Notes: generated from the sequence alone by a model not told the origin. DNA of 64,000 nt from Strongylocentrotus purpuratus (GCF_000002235.5 NW_022145548.1:434001-498000), one strand, 5' to 3'; counted from the stretch's first letter, positions 1-13,024 are shown. Program-made: numbers and translations.

Positions 1-358
1 TATCATTCCAGACATTTAAGTGTTGACAGATTTTCAATAGCCTGTTTTATGTCTTTTTTCATGGAAAATCGGTTTGGAAAATTCAAAAATGGTTGGGAGA
101 TTTTACTGTTAATCACTGTTAGAGGGTGTTGACCAGCGACACCTTCTCAGAAAACCATTAATATCTTTGTGGTTTGAGATTTTTTTCAGGATTTTTTGCA
201 TGTTAGAGGGCTAGTACAGTAGAAGGAAGATAGTAAGTAACATTTCATACAGAAATTATGCAATTTTTTTCATCAACTTTCAACTATGTTACCGAGTCAC
301 TTTAAAGTGGCTTTAACATCTTCTAATATATTCACATTTGCTTTTATTTCCGTCCTAC
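1..358. other. Part of Bf-L intron 9, no feature seen
   Basis: Sequence after the donor GTAGG at 354-358. I searched for the counterpart of right-copy exon 10 and did not find it, so the next Bf-L exon lies outside the window. Confidence 0.7.
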
Positions 359-615
359 CTTGTCCACTAGAAGCTTGGCAAATCGTTTGCCTTTCTCGAA
401 GTTTTCAAGTCCAACGCTATTCGACGCATCAAACGCAAAGTAGATATCCAGGGCGGAAGAGTTTGATAGATCGATTGTACGCTTCCTTCGTCTACTACCG
501 GAGTTTAAAGTGGTGTTATTGAAACCGACCCCAAAGCCCCCGTCGATGGCCATTTCGTCGAAGGCCTTTCCCAGGCCGCTCGTCACTCGAGCAAATTCGT
601 CGAACTCATCACGAC
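359..615 (-). CDS. Bf: Bf-L exon 9: linker with cleavage site and start of vWA domain
   Basis: 257 bases, phase 1-0. GRDEFDEFARV opens the exon. The basic motif RRRKR matches the factor D cleavage position of vertebrate factor B by alignment, followed by LDIYFAFDASNSVG with the MIDAS DxSxS. This exon is clearly more diverged from the right copy than the CCP exons and is three codons longer. Confidence 0.9.
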
Positions 616-3600
616 CTTGATGGGAAACAGTACATTTATATAATTAAAAAAGTATATATCGAGGGGTCAGTGACACAAAGACGTAATTCTATTTTGGCCA
701 TTTTGAGAAAAAGTGGTTTATGTGTCCCTGAGCACTTGGGAGTTAAGTCTATGCTTCACTAGCCAATGACTTCATTGGGGGTATTGGGTGGAGTTAAGTC
801 TGTGTGTTTCCTGGAAAGCCCACATTTCTCTGAACATTTTAATATCAAGTACTCATTTTGGCAAAATATGGAGTTACGTCTTTGTGTCACTGAACCCTCG
901 ATATATTTTACAAGATAGGGCTGAATGGTGCATTTATCAGTATTATTCATCAACGTAAAAACTATTTCAAGTTCACCGGAGAGAATGGGGAGGGGAAGGG
1001 GGGGGGGGGGTATCCAGATATTGATGAGGGGAGGGTAAAACTTCCCTAACGCAAAAGAAGGCCAGATTGTAAGTATCCTTGATGTCTTTGTTAGAGACTC
1101 GCTGTGTTAGGGAGCTGTTAGTTTGATAGTCATCTGGTAGTGATTTTGACACCTTGAAATAGGAAATTTCCCTTATTCTAATACACTCGTACGTCATCAG
1201 AGAACCAGCCATAATCTCAACCAGTGGCGTAGCATGAGTACACCCATTTAGGGGGCTCTCCAATGATATGGGGGTGGGGGAAGGGGCGTCTCCGGTCTTA
1301 CTTTTTTTTAACAAGGTTACAGGCTTAGGGGGTTGGGGTGTTTACTAGATGGGAGGTAATGGTGCGGGAGGTTGTCCGGGCGTCTTTTTATAATTGTCCT
1401 GTTCCTTTCCTGTCTTTTCCCGGTCTTTTTTCTTTTAATTTTACCCCTCAACAGAGGAGGGGACACGCCACGCCACTGATCTCAACATTCTTTAAGAACT
1501 TCGTCTCTCTTGTTCTTCTTACTCATGCATCTTGGCATCTCTCCAGTCCACTCCCCAGAAAACGTACACATCCTCTCTTCAGAACCAACCATCTCGTAAC
1601 CACCGTTACATCGAAAACGGACATAGGTGTTCACTCTGTACTGCGGAATGGCGACTTTGGAGCCGTGTATGGGGTTCCCCAAGGCGGGACAGTAGTACTC
1701 TGTCATGATAATAAAATCAGTTAGTGGGCCTTAACATTATACCGCAGTCACATTGTTAAACTACTTCAAACCTACCGCAGACCGACCAGTTTTGGCCATT
1801 GACAGTAATATATATTTTGTTGTTGTCTGCATTTTTGTCGGTCTCGTTGGTGTGACTGAGGTATTACAGTTATAAGACAAAGTTACGAATCAAACAAAAA
1901 TTTGATCCTAATTTTGAATCTTCTCTTTATCAACGCAATGTAGGCTTTAAGATACAATCGATTCCTTTGCAAAAAACCGAGCTAAATTCATCTAGATCAG
2001 ATCTGTTCTGCACGAAATAGAGCATTATCATGAACGATCCTTAACACCCACTCCATCAATTTTATTCTTGGATGCGATCAGGTAAACGACTCAAGTCTGC
2101 AAAATGTAGAACAAATCGCTATCTGAAATCCTTTAATTATTCCCTGTTCAATAAGGGCTTACACCGACCCACATTAAAGATAAAGATGAGTTCTGGTAAA
2201 AAAAGAAAATAACTGAAATTCTCAAAGAATCAAACGAAACTTACACTGAATGTTCAAGATTACAAATAAATGTCATTTGCCAAACAATTTTGGTAAAAAA
2301 TGTATACTGGCTGAGTAATGAGCATAGAAAGATTAGGAAATCAAGGTTAGTAGCCCCGACACCATTTGTGTAGTCCCAAATACAACAAGTTTCTGTGTAC
2401 AGTGCTTGTTACTTTACCAAGACTGGGCCAAATTGATTATGATTTTGATGACTCCAGAACATTGCAGTACACACCAATATATGATAATGATTATGATGAC
2501 TCCAGAACTTTGCAGTACACACCAATACTTACATGATCCATTCCACACCTTTTCTTTCACAGTGCAATCGGATGACCAGAACTCACCTTTATCTTTAAAT
2601 ACGTTAATAATTGTTGATAAGAGTGTAATGATTGTCCAAATGTAAATGCTCATATTTTGTACAAGTCCTGTCATGCCAATCGACACTGCAAACTAATGCG
2701 AAAAGGGTGATCTTGATAATTAACCATTTATAAAGCTAGACTAACGTTTCCCCTCACAAGCTACCTGCTTGATTCAACAGTCTCTGATTTTCAGTTGGTC
2801 TCTCTCTTTCTCAGACCCCTGTTCCAGGAGATGCAACCACACATGATTGAACTTTCTACAACAGCCGAGTAAAAGAGTTTCAGATATGAATTTTCGACAT
2901 GGAAAGACTTAAAGCCCGTCTGCACTAATTTATCCAGGGGAATTAGACCTCCGTGCAAGGTCACTGACAGGTGGTTACCTCATCAAATAAGCTCTCAATT
3001 AACATAAGAAAAAGAGGATCATGGGGGACCACTTCAGGCACCGATTAGGCATTGTTTGCTATATAGAGGGCGCAAGTAGCTATTAGTAGTTCAGTGGGTT
3101 TTAAGCTTCCTCAAGAGGTGGAGACTAAAATTATGATGGACATCTTTACTTTGTTCGTCCCAACTTAATTTGTTGCCGATCAGAATGCCGAGATACTTAT
3201 CAGAGACCTTTAAATTGTTTTAAAGGGATCCGGTAACTTTGTGTCAGATTCTGAAACAAAATCCTGGATTTAGCTCATGCTGCAATGATAATTATAAACG
3301 TTTAGGTCAGTCAGGAACCCCATGAATTTTACAAGCCGATCGCCTGTCTGATTATCAAGGTATTTATGATTGGACTTACAAATTCTGAAAACCGTTTACC
3401 AAACGGTTTTCATAACACTACAGTCTATTAGGGGAAAAGGAGTATTGTAAAACCGGTCACTCAAAGATGTTTACTTTTTTGAGGCACTTATTGATCATTT
3501 TAAAGCGCGATTTTTTAGGGCTTCAATATTACACCATATCACAGACACTGATAACACGTAGGACCGTGCATCTCATATTTAACATTGCTAAACGATGCCT

Positions 3601-6600
3601 TTAACCCGTTGACTACTGAATTATCATATTCCCATAGACTTAACACAGGGAGCACCAGGTTCCAGTAAGCAATGGGTTGATTAAAACATAGAATTGAATC
3701 ATCACTTTGAAGTTGATTTCACTATGATTTGGAGTGGAATAAATCTGAAAGGAAGTAACAAAGGAAATAATCCCTACGCAAATGACTCCTGGAAAAAAGA
3801 GAATTTCCGGTAACAGAGTAAAAATAACATTATCGCAAAGACTATACAAAAAACATAAAGGTAATGCAATTTCAATGGCCTTGTCACCTATTCAACTGGA
3901 TGACATGACAATGACGTATCACGTAATCCCAACATGATGTCTATTGGTTATACAATGTGGTATTATGTAGTTACCAATGAGTTGATTTGATTTGTTCATA
4001 GTTCAAGTTTTTATTTCCACATCTGATTTAAAAAAACACAAGTACACCTTATATGCATATAATTATAGATTAACGTTAAAATGAAACATCTTCAATTTAA
4101 ACCATAATGTAGTGGGGAAAAAACAAAGGCTAATAGCCTATCAAGAATATTCCCAGAGATAATAACATTTACATAAAAAGTTTCTTAAATGTACTAAAAC
4201 GAGATAGAAATACAGAGATTAAAATAACACAAAGCAACATTATACAGAATTTAAACCAGACAAATGCATTACAACAAAAGAAAAGAAAAGGAAAGGCATT
4301 TATGTAAAAAAAAAAAAAAAAAAATCCTAGTTATACACATTCATTTAAGAGATCTTTCTTGAGCTTTCTTTTGAAAATTGATACTGTTGGGCATTTTGTT
4401 CCATAATTTTGGTCCGGCATCAATAATTGTTGTGTAAATAGTAACAAATGACAAGCGCCGAAAGAAAAGTCAAACCGTCAGCAACATCAGCAAGCAATCC
4501 GTGCTTTTCACACCCACAACAAATACATCGGTTTAATTACCTTCACTGTGGCATGACGTCAGAGTACCATTCCAGTGACCATCAGGTTGACACACCCTCT
4601 CACTTGACCCCAGCAGCTCTAGATGTGACCGACACCTGAGGGTCATCACCGTTCCTACGGGCCAAGAATTCGTGGCGCCTTGTCCGTTTCTCGGCGAGAA
4701 AGAAATCTCGTCGTTGTCAAGGTGACGGGAACCCGGATGGGGACACCTGGCGACTACATCATAATTTGAAGAAAACAAGAAGAAGAGTTAATTCTTACAC
4801 CTCAATAGGACTCCATACTGATCCCAAACAAAACGATCGATTGGCAATTAATGTATTAATACTATTATTTTGTTCGATCTTTTGTTGATGATGTGCCAGT
4901 CTCGTGGATGTGACTGAGGTTTTACTATTAAAAGAATAGTGGAGGCTCATTCACAGATCAAACTAAAATATAAGGAGTAATGTACGTAAAAGAAATTAAT
5001 TCTCATTATCAATAAGAGTATCACAAACCTTTGCAGGTTGGTACGTTATCGGACCATATTCCATTGGGTCCACCGTGACTCTGACATACTTGCCAGCTTA
5101 TTCCATCGACGAGATACCCTTCGTTACATTCATATTGGACCATCTGTGGATAAAGATGGAAAATACTCATTGAAATTGAACTTCTTTTTATTGCAACAAC
5201 AACACAAAAAACAACAACATCGAAGCACATATAATGAAATAATGAAGGTATGGACGCAAATATGTGGGGAAAAAAAAAATCATTTTCAAGTGATGTTGCA
5301 AATCTGATTAACCACTCAATAAAATGCGATAAAACAACCGAATCATTGATCAACTAACTTATTAAGAATAAATTCGGATTAAAAATTATATTCTTGTGAA
5401 CCCAAAATCCTGATGAACTACTCGATAATCCGGTTTTAACTAGTCAATCAACTGATTAACAAATTAATCAACCGATTAATTAGTGAATAAATATCTAATT
5501 AATGTGTCAAGGGATTGTCAACGAATCAAGGGCGAGATGCTTATTGACAAAACTACTGTTTAAATCAAGCATGTAACCCTCAAAGCATTCCCCCAATGAA
5601 TCGTACAAACCTAATCAAACAATTATAATAACATTTATTAAAAAAATCATCAATCAGCCAAAAAAAGAATTGACAGTCAGAGTATCAAGCGATCAACCAA
5701 CTGAACATCAAGTCAGTGAACGCATCAGATAAATATATAAATGTAATATTAACGGATCCACAATCCATTAAGAAATGCTCAAGTATTTTGTTGTTGACAT
5801 TAATAAGTTTGATTTCTTTTGTTCCCCAAATAATGAGAGACATCTAACGACTTACTTCTCCAACATGGTAGGTCCTGTTCTCAATATTGTGTGTACCATT
5901 CTCTATGGGCTCCAGGATGGGTGGGGCACAGATGATCCCTGCAATATTCAAGTTCAAGTGCAATTTTATTTCCACTTGAAAAACATTTACAAATCATTAA
6001 CATAATTAATTAATTAATTAATAATTATAAACGTACCAACATGCGACTCATTGATTGAGAGTTACAGGTCTATACATGTACTGGGTCCGTAGGAAAGAGA
6101 GTGGCTCCCGCACCAACCCCCTTTTTTAGAATTAATATACATCATTTAACGTTTTTGTTTTGCCGTTTTGCCTAATTAATCAAACAACACATTAGAATTG
6201 GTGAGTGATTTTTTTTTTAAACCTCTCCTTTTGAAATGATTTAAACATCAACTCACACGATACCTCACAGGTGGTATGGTAATTTATTGCCACTGATTTA
6301 AACCAGTAGGGGGGGGGGGTGGCTCCATTGGTTGATTGATTGATTCTTATTCGACAAGCTTCCAACCTACACCAATATACAATACTAACAGATCAAAATT
6401 AAGTCAGCTTGGACAGGAGAAAGATTAAAAGGATGAAAAATAATAATGAACCCTTATGCAAGTTACACTTTACCAACAAAAGAAGAAGGGGAAGATGCAT
6501 CCCTTTATTTTACGTCCGTAACAAATTAAACATTTGATATGATTCCAATCTCATTTCAATTTGTCAAAAAGGACGGGGATGCAGAGGTGCCCCTACGGTG

Positions 6601-9600
6601 TATGAATTCACCCGACCTATTTTTTTCGACGCCCCTCCATCTGCCCATCCGCTACCCGCGTTTTGCAAAATACAGAGCCCCCCCCCCCCAGACAGATTTC
6701 AATCAATTTAGTTCAACTCGTTAATATTATATTATGTACAAGAAAATGAACACTGAACCTTACTGTTGCATTCTGGGACATCCGCATCCGCTTCCCAGGT
6801 GCCATTCTGACACGTGATTGTGACGTCCCCGGTTGGATGGTATCCTGTTTGGCAGGTATAGTTGAACACTGTGCGTTCGGTGTAGAGATCACCGTGTTTG
6901 ATTCCAGAGTTTTCAACAAGAACCAAGGCTAGCATCCCGGATGGTTCGTTTGGGTCAGGGCATGATGGAGGTCCTAGAAATTTCAAGAACAAAATTTAGA
7001 CGATATTTTTCGAATATTAGTGAAATAATGACGGGCAAAATAGCAAGATGCTTTAATGATGACAAATTACCCTCGTTTTTTTGCAAACAGTGATATATCT
7101 ACATTCATTTTCTCTTTACCAACTGCCCAATATTTAAAATATTTCATACAGTATTGAGTTTAGAAAATATTGCAGAAACGAAGGGAGCAAAACCCCGAAA
7201 GGAGGAGCTCAATTGGGAACACCATATGGACAATTCAAGTAAGGCTTACGTTGAATAAACATTGTTATATGAATATGTTTTGTACAAGTCAAAGCAAAGA
7301 ATTCGAGAATTTAGAAGGAGATTCAATTCACGAGGAAAAAGTATAGGAGAAAATTGACATGCACAGACCAATGATGCTATTTAAACGGATATCACAGGCC
7401 ATATTGTTAAAAGCTTATTCTCTAGAGTATATGAGTTAGGCCAGCGCATGGTAACAGAGAAATTTATAAACTTGAGTCAACTTCAAATGTGCAGATTTAA
7501 TCAATTTCCAATCAGCGATAATATTGATTATCGAAAAACAGATAACATTTAAACGTTTATATAGTTACGTTTAATAGAAACTTACTGAAACATCGAGGTA
7601 CATCTCCCTGCCAACTACCCGTAGTCTCGTTGCAGACCACCGTTCTTTGTCCATGGAGCTCGAAACCAGGGTTACAGCGATACACAGCAATGCTTCTTGC
7701 AGATTTACCACGCATGCGCATATACCCGTTGACAGGGCTCTCGGGAGGACGAAAACATACTAGCGGAGCTGGAATAACAGAGATATTATATATAAATTAA
7801 AATTAAATTTAAATGAACAGCTGCAACATAAAAATCTTATGTCACAAGGTTTTAAACGACCGTGTCTTATTAAAATCAAATTGATATGAAACAATTAAAA
7901 CGTACGAATCGTATGTTACATGGTTGTAAGCTTTTGTTATCAAAATTAAATTGATATGAAACAATTAAAGCATACAATATTCTTAATCAAATATTGAAAT
8001 TCATTCGTAAGTAACTTTACCAAAATTTTGAAAAGAACAAGAAAAACCTTAAAATATTAATGACTATAAATAACTTACAGGATAGACGAAAGAAAAAATG
8101 GTTTCCCATCTTATTTTATGCCAGAAACACTAAACTGACAAATGATCAACTTGCTAATTTATTTCTCCAATAGGGGCCTATTGCTTATATCCTCACGTCA
8201 CTATGTCTTACTCGAACATTCCATTCAGGATTGTTGCAGCAATTTCATCCTTTTTTCTCAAACAAGAGAAGAAGAAATTGTTGACATAGTACGTTATATA
8301 AAAATGATTAACAGTTGTGGTTTTGAAGAAATTATCTATCATATATCTTCTCTTCTTTCATATATTTTTTAAATTTTCTGTAAATACAGGGAATCTCACT
8401 AATAAATTTGAAATTAGGAAATTATTCCAGTACTTAAAAAAGATGACCGTCAATCATTTTCTTACTATCGACCAATTCCACAACTTCATTTGCGTTTCTA
8501 AAATACTTGAAAGAATCATTTATAGCGGATTTATTTCCCATTAAATAACATTTATCTGTTAAGTAACTCTCAATATGGCTTCAGATGTAATCACTCTGAC
8601 TCATGACTCTGCTCGTATTACATGACAGATTTACTAATAAGATTAATCACAAACTTCACTCTGTTGGAATATCTCTTGATCTTTCTAAAGCGTTCGATTT
8701 AGTTAACCATGAAATCATTTTGTCCAAACTCCCAGACTTTGGAATACCTGAAATTTGTCTTAATTAGTTTAAAGAATACCTATGTGATCGGTTCCAATAC
8801 ACTTCATGTAACATATACAATTCTCCTTTAAAATAAAGTCAATTCTCATTTTGTTATATTTCAATGATTTATGCACTGTCTCATCATTTCTTGATGTTTT
8901 GTTATTTTTGCAGAAGATACTACATTGATGTATTTACATAGTAACTTAAATCAGTTGATTTCTTTTGCAAATATTTTAACTGTGTATTGATATCAGATTT
9001 GTTCACAATGCAATGCAATAATAGTAAACTACTCAAAATGCAATGTGTGATGTTATCAAGTTAGAAATTAATGATATTCAACTTATTACTTCTACTTCCA
9101 CAATATTCCTTTGCGTTTTACTGGATACCGTACTGAACATTGTCAAAGCAGATCTAAGAATGTTTATATATTGTTCAAACTAAGCTACATTCTATCTGAA
9201 AGGCATTTGGTTGTGTTGTGTGACTCGTTAATTCTCCCATATTATTGCAATATTTGATGAGTTAGTTCATGAAATTCTAAACCTGAACCCATTCATAAGT
9301 TACAAAAAAAAAAACTTTGAATTTGTTTCTCATCTTCCTTCCTGTCTTCATCAAATCCAATTTTTAACAATCTAAAGACTTTTAATTTAGTAAGACATAC
9401 ACGAATGTCAAATTGCTGTATTTATGTTTAAGATAAAAGAAAATACAGTTCCAACCAAAATTGCAATTTCTTGTTTTGTTAATGTGAATATAAGATAAAT
9501 TTACATAATTATGATACTTGATCTGGTTGCAAATTACATTTGAAAAAAGCTTATTCCACCAATTTGTTACAATCCTTCAGGCGCCAAGGTCCTCGAATTT

Positions 9601-12123
9601 GGAATTAACTTGAGAAAGTAATTAAATCTGCTACAACTTTGAATACGTTCAAAGACAAGTAAGGAAAATATCTTCTTGTCAAAAGAATAAAGTGTCGAAG
9701 TCAATTGATATAAAATGATCATCCCATTTATGTACTTCCACTTTTCTGTCGTTTAAACTTTTGTCTGAATTCCCCACCCCTCTCTCTCTCTCTCTCAACC
9801 GCGAAATCATTCAAGCAACGTCCTGGAGCAGGGCAAATTCAGCGATTGGGGCTGGTGTGATCATATCACCACATCATAGTTTAGTACGAAATTGTTTGGA
9901 ACCTGCAACCTTGACAACTTGGCCACTATGACGTCATACTTAGGTACTAAATAGGCGTAAGCATTGAAATCATCCATAGAATAAACAGTGGGGCCACAAC
10001 ACAACATAAGGAAACAATACTTCCGTTTTGGCTGGTCAAACTTCCTGATTTTCCCGGATTTTAATTTGAGTTTTTTTCCCCTCCTAAATCCCTTGACTTT
10101 CACTGACTGAAAACAAAAAGGAGAACTATTTTTCCGAGATAATTGTGAACCCTGTGAAACAATCGAACCTATGCATATATTCCAGGGATAAATGTATGTT
10201 AGAAATAAATCTTCAGTTTGTAACTCTACGACGTTTCGAGGGAAAGATGTGGGTATGGACATAAAAGGGCAACGTTTTAGCACCCTTGATGATAAGGGTT
10301 GACAATGAAAGGGTTGACATATCAAGCATCCAGAGAGTTGGTATAAATTCAAGAGGAAAGCCCTCAGTGGTGCTCCGTGCTATTGTACATGATCAGCTGG
10401 AATTTAGAACAAGTCTTCATTTCTTAGTATGTTTATGATATGCCTATACATTTAAAGGCACACTGTCCTACTTGTAGCTACTTGCTCCCTCTATATAGAA
10501 AACTTCCCCAATCGGTGCCTGTTGGTCCCCCATGATCCTCTTTTTCTTATGTTAAATGAGAGCTGAGTTAATGAGATAGCCACCTGTCACAGTGGCCTCG
10601 CTGGCTCTCTGGGTGGTCTAATCCCTTCTAGCTGAAGTAGTAAAGCCTGCCTTTAAAGCTAACTCAGTAATATTATCTTGGATTAAATTGAATTACCGTG
10701 GCAATATGGGTAGTCACTCCACTTTCCGTTGTCCTGGCAGATAATGAACTCATCTCCTACAAGCGTTGCGTTAGGCTCACACTCTGCGCGCACGATGTAA
10801 TTCACAGGGAGATGCGTCAATCCATAGTCTGTACTGTTCTGATATTCGTAACGTCCTTTCCGTAAACTCCTCGGTCGACGACAGCTAGTACCCTCTGAAA
10901 GAATGCCAAATACAATGTATGATTACTGGAAAAGAAGCATGCGGACATATTAAATAACATAATAAGGAAGTTGATATTCGATCCATGGTTTCCCTTATTC
11001 TACACAATTTTTGGGGGGGAATAAAGTAGGCCTACTTCCAATGAACATCAAACTTGTCCAAAGCGGCGACATCGCCATCTTAAGATTCACATTCTGACCG
11101 GCGAAGATGAAATATTGAGCCATTATCATTTTATAAGAATAGTTTGTTCTTCCGCTCAAATCTAGCCATTGTATTGTCATATGTGTCACTGTTAAACAAA
11201 TCAGTTGTGCACTTGCTACCAGGTTATTTGTTGATGCCCGTTGTCAACCTTTTTACTCTAAGTTCCCCTTTTTTTCTTTTATTTCCCCCTTTCTTCGTCT
11301 ATTATTCTCTTTCTTTGTGGTGTTTTGTTCTAAGGCGTATCCAACACAAGCCTATGTTTTTAGGATATATACCGTCTCCCTTTCGTTAAAATTATTTGTC
11401 GTCTTAAGAATGGTTATGTTACCATGCATGTAGAAATGTATTACTTGAGTATTACGAGTTGATATGAAAAACAGAAATGGAAGAAAATAAATGTTACTTT
11501 GAATTGAATGGAATTGAATTGATGGTTCAGTGGTAGAGCAGTGGTCTCGTAACCGGAAGGTCTCTGGTTCGAAACTAATAAGTCGATGCGCTATAGTGCC
11601 CTTTAGTTAGGCATTAATCCTCATTACCAAGTCCCTTGGAGAGGACTCAAGGCCGTCAATCCCCTGGCTACTTACTTACAAGCATACACACTGTCTTAGC
11701 AGTCAGGTAAAACACACAATACTGATAAACACTGTTCGACCATAATTATGTAACACTGTCTCACCCAACTATGCCTCGCCGTCAAATTAAACAAACAGGG
11801 ACTTTTAGAATTGCACAACGACATCGTGGATTGCTACGGTCGACGTCCTTTTAATGCATTGCCTTGAATTGGACGTCACACGTATCAGTCCACGCAAATC
11901 TAAAAGTCCCTAATATCCCAATCAAATCGACGGGAACAAGCACCCGACCGACTATAGCCCGAACCACCCCGAATAACAAAGAATCATTCGGGTTGGAGTC
12001 GGGTTGTAGTCGGTTTGGAGTCGGTTTTGGAGGTTTGTGGCTGGGTTCTAATTAATAACTCTCACCTGCAGAGGAGCAGAGGATTCCCAAGATGGCGGCT
12101 ACGATGATCGCCAAGAACGTCAT
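359..12123 (-). CDS. Bf: Complement factor B homologue, left copy (Bf-L), 5' part of gene, nine exons
   Basis: Secreted zymogen that binds C3b and supplies the protease of the alternative-pathway C3 convertase (family knowledge). Exons on the minus strand in order: 12066-12123, 10697-10894, 7586-7768, 6764-6973, 5856-5938, 5029-5143, 4541-4753, 1523-1699, 359-615. They encode a signal peptide, CCP1, CCP2, CCP3, CCP4 (split over two exons), CCP5, CCP6, and the linker plus start of the vWA domain. All joins are GT-AG and keep frame. Each CCP shows four Cys and a Trp before the last Cys. The last visible exon has the basic site RRRKR and the MIDAS motif DASNS. The remaining vWA and protease exons lie beyond position 1. 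The start was chosen by homology with the right copy and a hydrophobic leader. Exons 1-8 equal the right copy in length; exon 9 is 9 bases longer. No frame break is seen in the visible part. Confidence 0.92.
655..905. mobile_element. MITE with about 40-bp TIRs, in Bf-L intron 8
   Basis: Left arm TATCGAGGGGTCAGTGACAC plus AAAGACGTAATTC; right arm GTTACGTCTTTGTGTCACTG plus AACCCTCGATA. TA-rich flanks hide the target duplication. Confidence 0.75.
1222..1478. mobile_element. hAT-type MITE with perfect 8-bp TSD, in Bf-L intron 8
   Basis: Begins CAGTGGCGTAGC and ends GCCACGCCACTG, flanked on both sides by ATCTCAAC (1214-1221 and 1479-1486). An 8-bp duplication with CAG...CTG ends fits the hAT superfamily. 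It ends 44 bases from the exon 8 donor. Confidence 0.85.
1523..1699 (-). CDS. Bf: Bf-L exon 8: CCP module 6
   Basis: 177 bases, phase 1-1. YYCPALGNPIHGSK, FRCNGGYEMVG, RMCTF and EMPRCM. An 8-bp-TSD MITE sits 44 bases past the donor in intron 8. Confidence 0.9.
2178..2594. mobile_element. TTAA MITE, family A, in Bf-L intron 7
   Basis: Flanked by TTAA on both sides (2174-2177, 2595-2598). Left end AGATAAAGATGAGTTCTGG, right end CCAGAACTCACCTTTATCT. The interior matches the repeat unit at 16.7-20.4 kb in reverse orientation. Confidence 0.8.
2913..3100. mobile_element. TTAA MITE, family B, in Bf-L intron 7
   Basis: TTAA flanks; interior contains AAAAAGAGGATCATGGGGGA and a block CGATTAGGCATTG shared with copies at 10.5, 44.3 and 56.7 kb. 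Confidence 0.75.
4541..4753 (-). CDS. Bf: Bf-L exon 7: CCP module 5
   Basis: 213 bases, phase 1-1. ARCPHPGSRHLDN, then LRCRSHLELLG, RVCQPDGHWNG and LTSCH. The donor is GTAATT. Confidence 0.9.
5029..5143 (-). CDS. Bf: Bf-L exon 6: second half of CCP module 4
   Basis: 115 bases, phase 0-1. Starts MVQYECNEGYLVDG and ends DNVPTCK. The donor is GTTTGT, a weak site that the right copy shares. Confidence 0.88.
5856..5938 (-). CDS. Bf: Bf-L exon 5: first half of CCP module 4
   Basis: 83 bases, phase 1-0. IICAPPILEPIENG through HVGE. The module is split by a phase-0 intron, as in the right copy. Confidence 0.88.
6764..6973 (-). CDS. Bf: Bf-L exon 4: CCP module 3
   Basis: 210 bases, phase 1-1. SCPDPNEPSG, then FNYTCQTGYH, ITCQNGTW and VPECN. 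The acceptor is CTAG and the donor GTAAGG. Confidence 0.9.
7586..7768 (-). CDS. Bf: Bf-L exon 3: CCP module 2
   Basis: 183 bases, phase 1-1. VCFRPPE at the start, YRCNPGFEL and VVCNE in the middle, SWQGDVPRCF at the end. Differs from the right copy at four residues. Confidence 0.9.
8350..9690 (+). mobile_element. Decayed LINE reverse transcriptase (CR1/Jockey-like) in Bf-L intron 2
   Basis: Plus-strand fragments with several stops: YYRPIPQL near 8460, NSQYGFRCNHSDS near 8570, LSKAFDLVNHEIILSKL near 8680, YFNDLCTVSSFL near 8860, and GAKVLEFGINLRK near 9580 which matches the GPKVWNSIP tail of such elements. Too decayed to name a clade. Confidence 0.7.
10456..10652. mobile_element. TTAA MITE, family B, in Bf-L intron 2
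   Basis: Left end AGGCACACTGTCCTACTTG after TTAA (10452-10455), right end AAAGCCTGCCT before TTAA (10653-10656). Opposite orientation to the 2.9 kb copy. Confidence 0.78.
10697..10894 (-). CDS. Bf: Bf-L exon 2: CCP module 1
   Basis: 198 bases, phase 1-1. Begins with EGTSCRRPRSL; Cys residues at SCRR, AECEP, IICQ and YCH, and the Trp in GKWSDYPYC. About five residue differences from the right copy. Confidence 0.9.
11200..11520 (+). mobile_element. Possible LINE 3' tail
   Basis: AT-rich sequence ending in GAATTGAAT repeats near 11500-11520. A similar GAATTGAATTGGATTG end occurs near 35500. The repeat tail fits LINE 3' ends, but no coding part is seen. Confidence 0.35.
11521..11740 (+). mobile_element. 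tRNA-derived SINE (Thr-like head) in Bf-L intron 1
   Basis: A-box-like GGTTCAGTGGTAGAGCAGTG, anticodon-like TCTCGTAAC and B box GGTTCGAAAC in order, followed by an unrelated body. No acceptor stem pairs, so not a functional tRNA. Confidence 0.65.
11797..11911. mobile_element. Small palindromic MITE in Bf-L intron 1
   Basis: Ends AGGGACTTTTAGA and TCTAAAAGTCCCT are exact reverse complements; inner GACGTCC and GGACGTC also pair. 115 bp. Confidence 0.6.
12066..12123 (-). CDS. Bf: Bf-L exon 1: start codon and signal peptide
   Basis: ATG reads from 12123 down. The peptide MTFLAIIVAAILGILCSSA is a hydrophobic leader. The donor GTGAG follows at 12065. The same 58-base exon occurs in the right copy. 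Confidence 0.9.
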
Positions 12124-12175
12124 GTCACCAATCAGCGGATCTCCTTCTCAGCTAAACAAACTCCAGCTGTACAAT

Positions 12176-13024
12176 ACACGAAATCAACAAACGAAATTTA
12201 GAACGAAATCAATCGCATACAAATCTGGCAATGAAAACGGGGATGATGCACTAGTTCGGGTGGGTGAACATGGAGTGGGCAAGTTGGCTTCCAAAGCCGG
12301 GCTGAAAGATCAAATTTGAAAGCTGGTAAAAGCTTCTTCCGAGAAATTAAGGTCAGGAAGTTTAATTGATGTTCAAACTTCAAAGAAAGACCTTTTATAT
12401 CCATGATGAAATATGACGAAGGGAAATTAGAAAAACATTTGGTATATTTTGTCCTTGAGTTGCGAATACGAATGCGATCATTGCAGTACGTGACGATATC
12501 GCTTAGTTTAATGGCTATAGTCATTCCGGTGATAGATTTGGATAAAATTATTCTCAAATCATAGACTGATGGGTAAACAAAAAGAAGGAAGAAGACCAAA
12601 AAAGAGAAATGAGATAAATGTATCCCGTTTGTTAGCCAAATCCCTCAAATGCAACGCATGTTTAGATATAATTGAATAGATATTATACAACATGTACAAA
12701 GTCACCTTTTCTCCAGATTTTATATTCTCAGTTTATCATCACCAGGTTCATGAGTGGTTATACCAATCATTATGGACACTACCATGTCGTTTGTAAAAGT
12801 AATAATAGTCTAATAATAATAAGTTGGTTTCATTTACCCAGAGTAGCCACATCAGTATTGATGCCGCTTTTTCCTGGATGTCCTGTGGCCCATGCCATTA
12901 GTATTACCCCCACATTAAAGGGTAAAAATAACATAAAATATATGATATAATGTACATCAAAAAGTCTAAAGATATGTGATGTATACAGTATTACAGATCA
13001 ACAAAATTCAACATGAATTTGTAA
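12176..13024. other. Upstream region of Bf-L, no gene seen
   Basis: AT-rich. Likely promoter-proximal sequence for Bf-L; only short, unsupported open frames. Confidence 0.5.

Noticed and set aside
9861-10352. 163-codon minus-strand open frame
   Set aside because: Lies in Bf-L intron 2, has no recognisable motif or splice context, and composition looks like intron sequence.
11521-11595. Functional tRNA-Thr gene
   Set aside because: Only the A box, anticodon-like and B box parts match; it continues into a SINE body.
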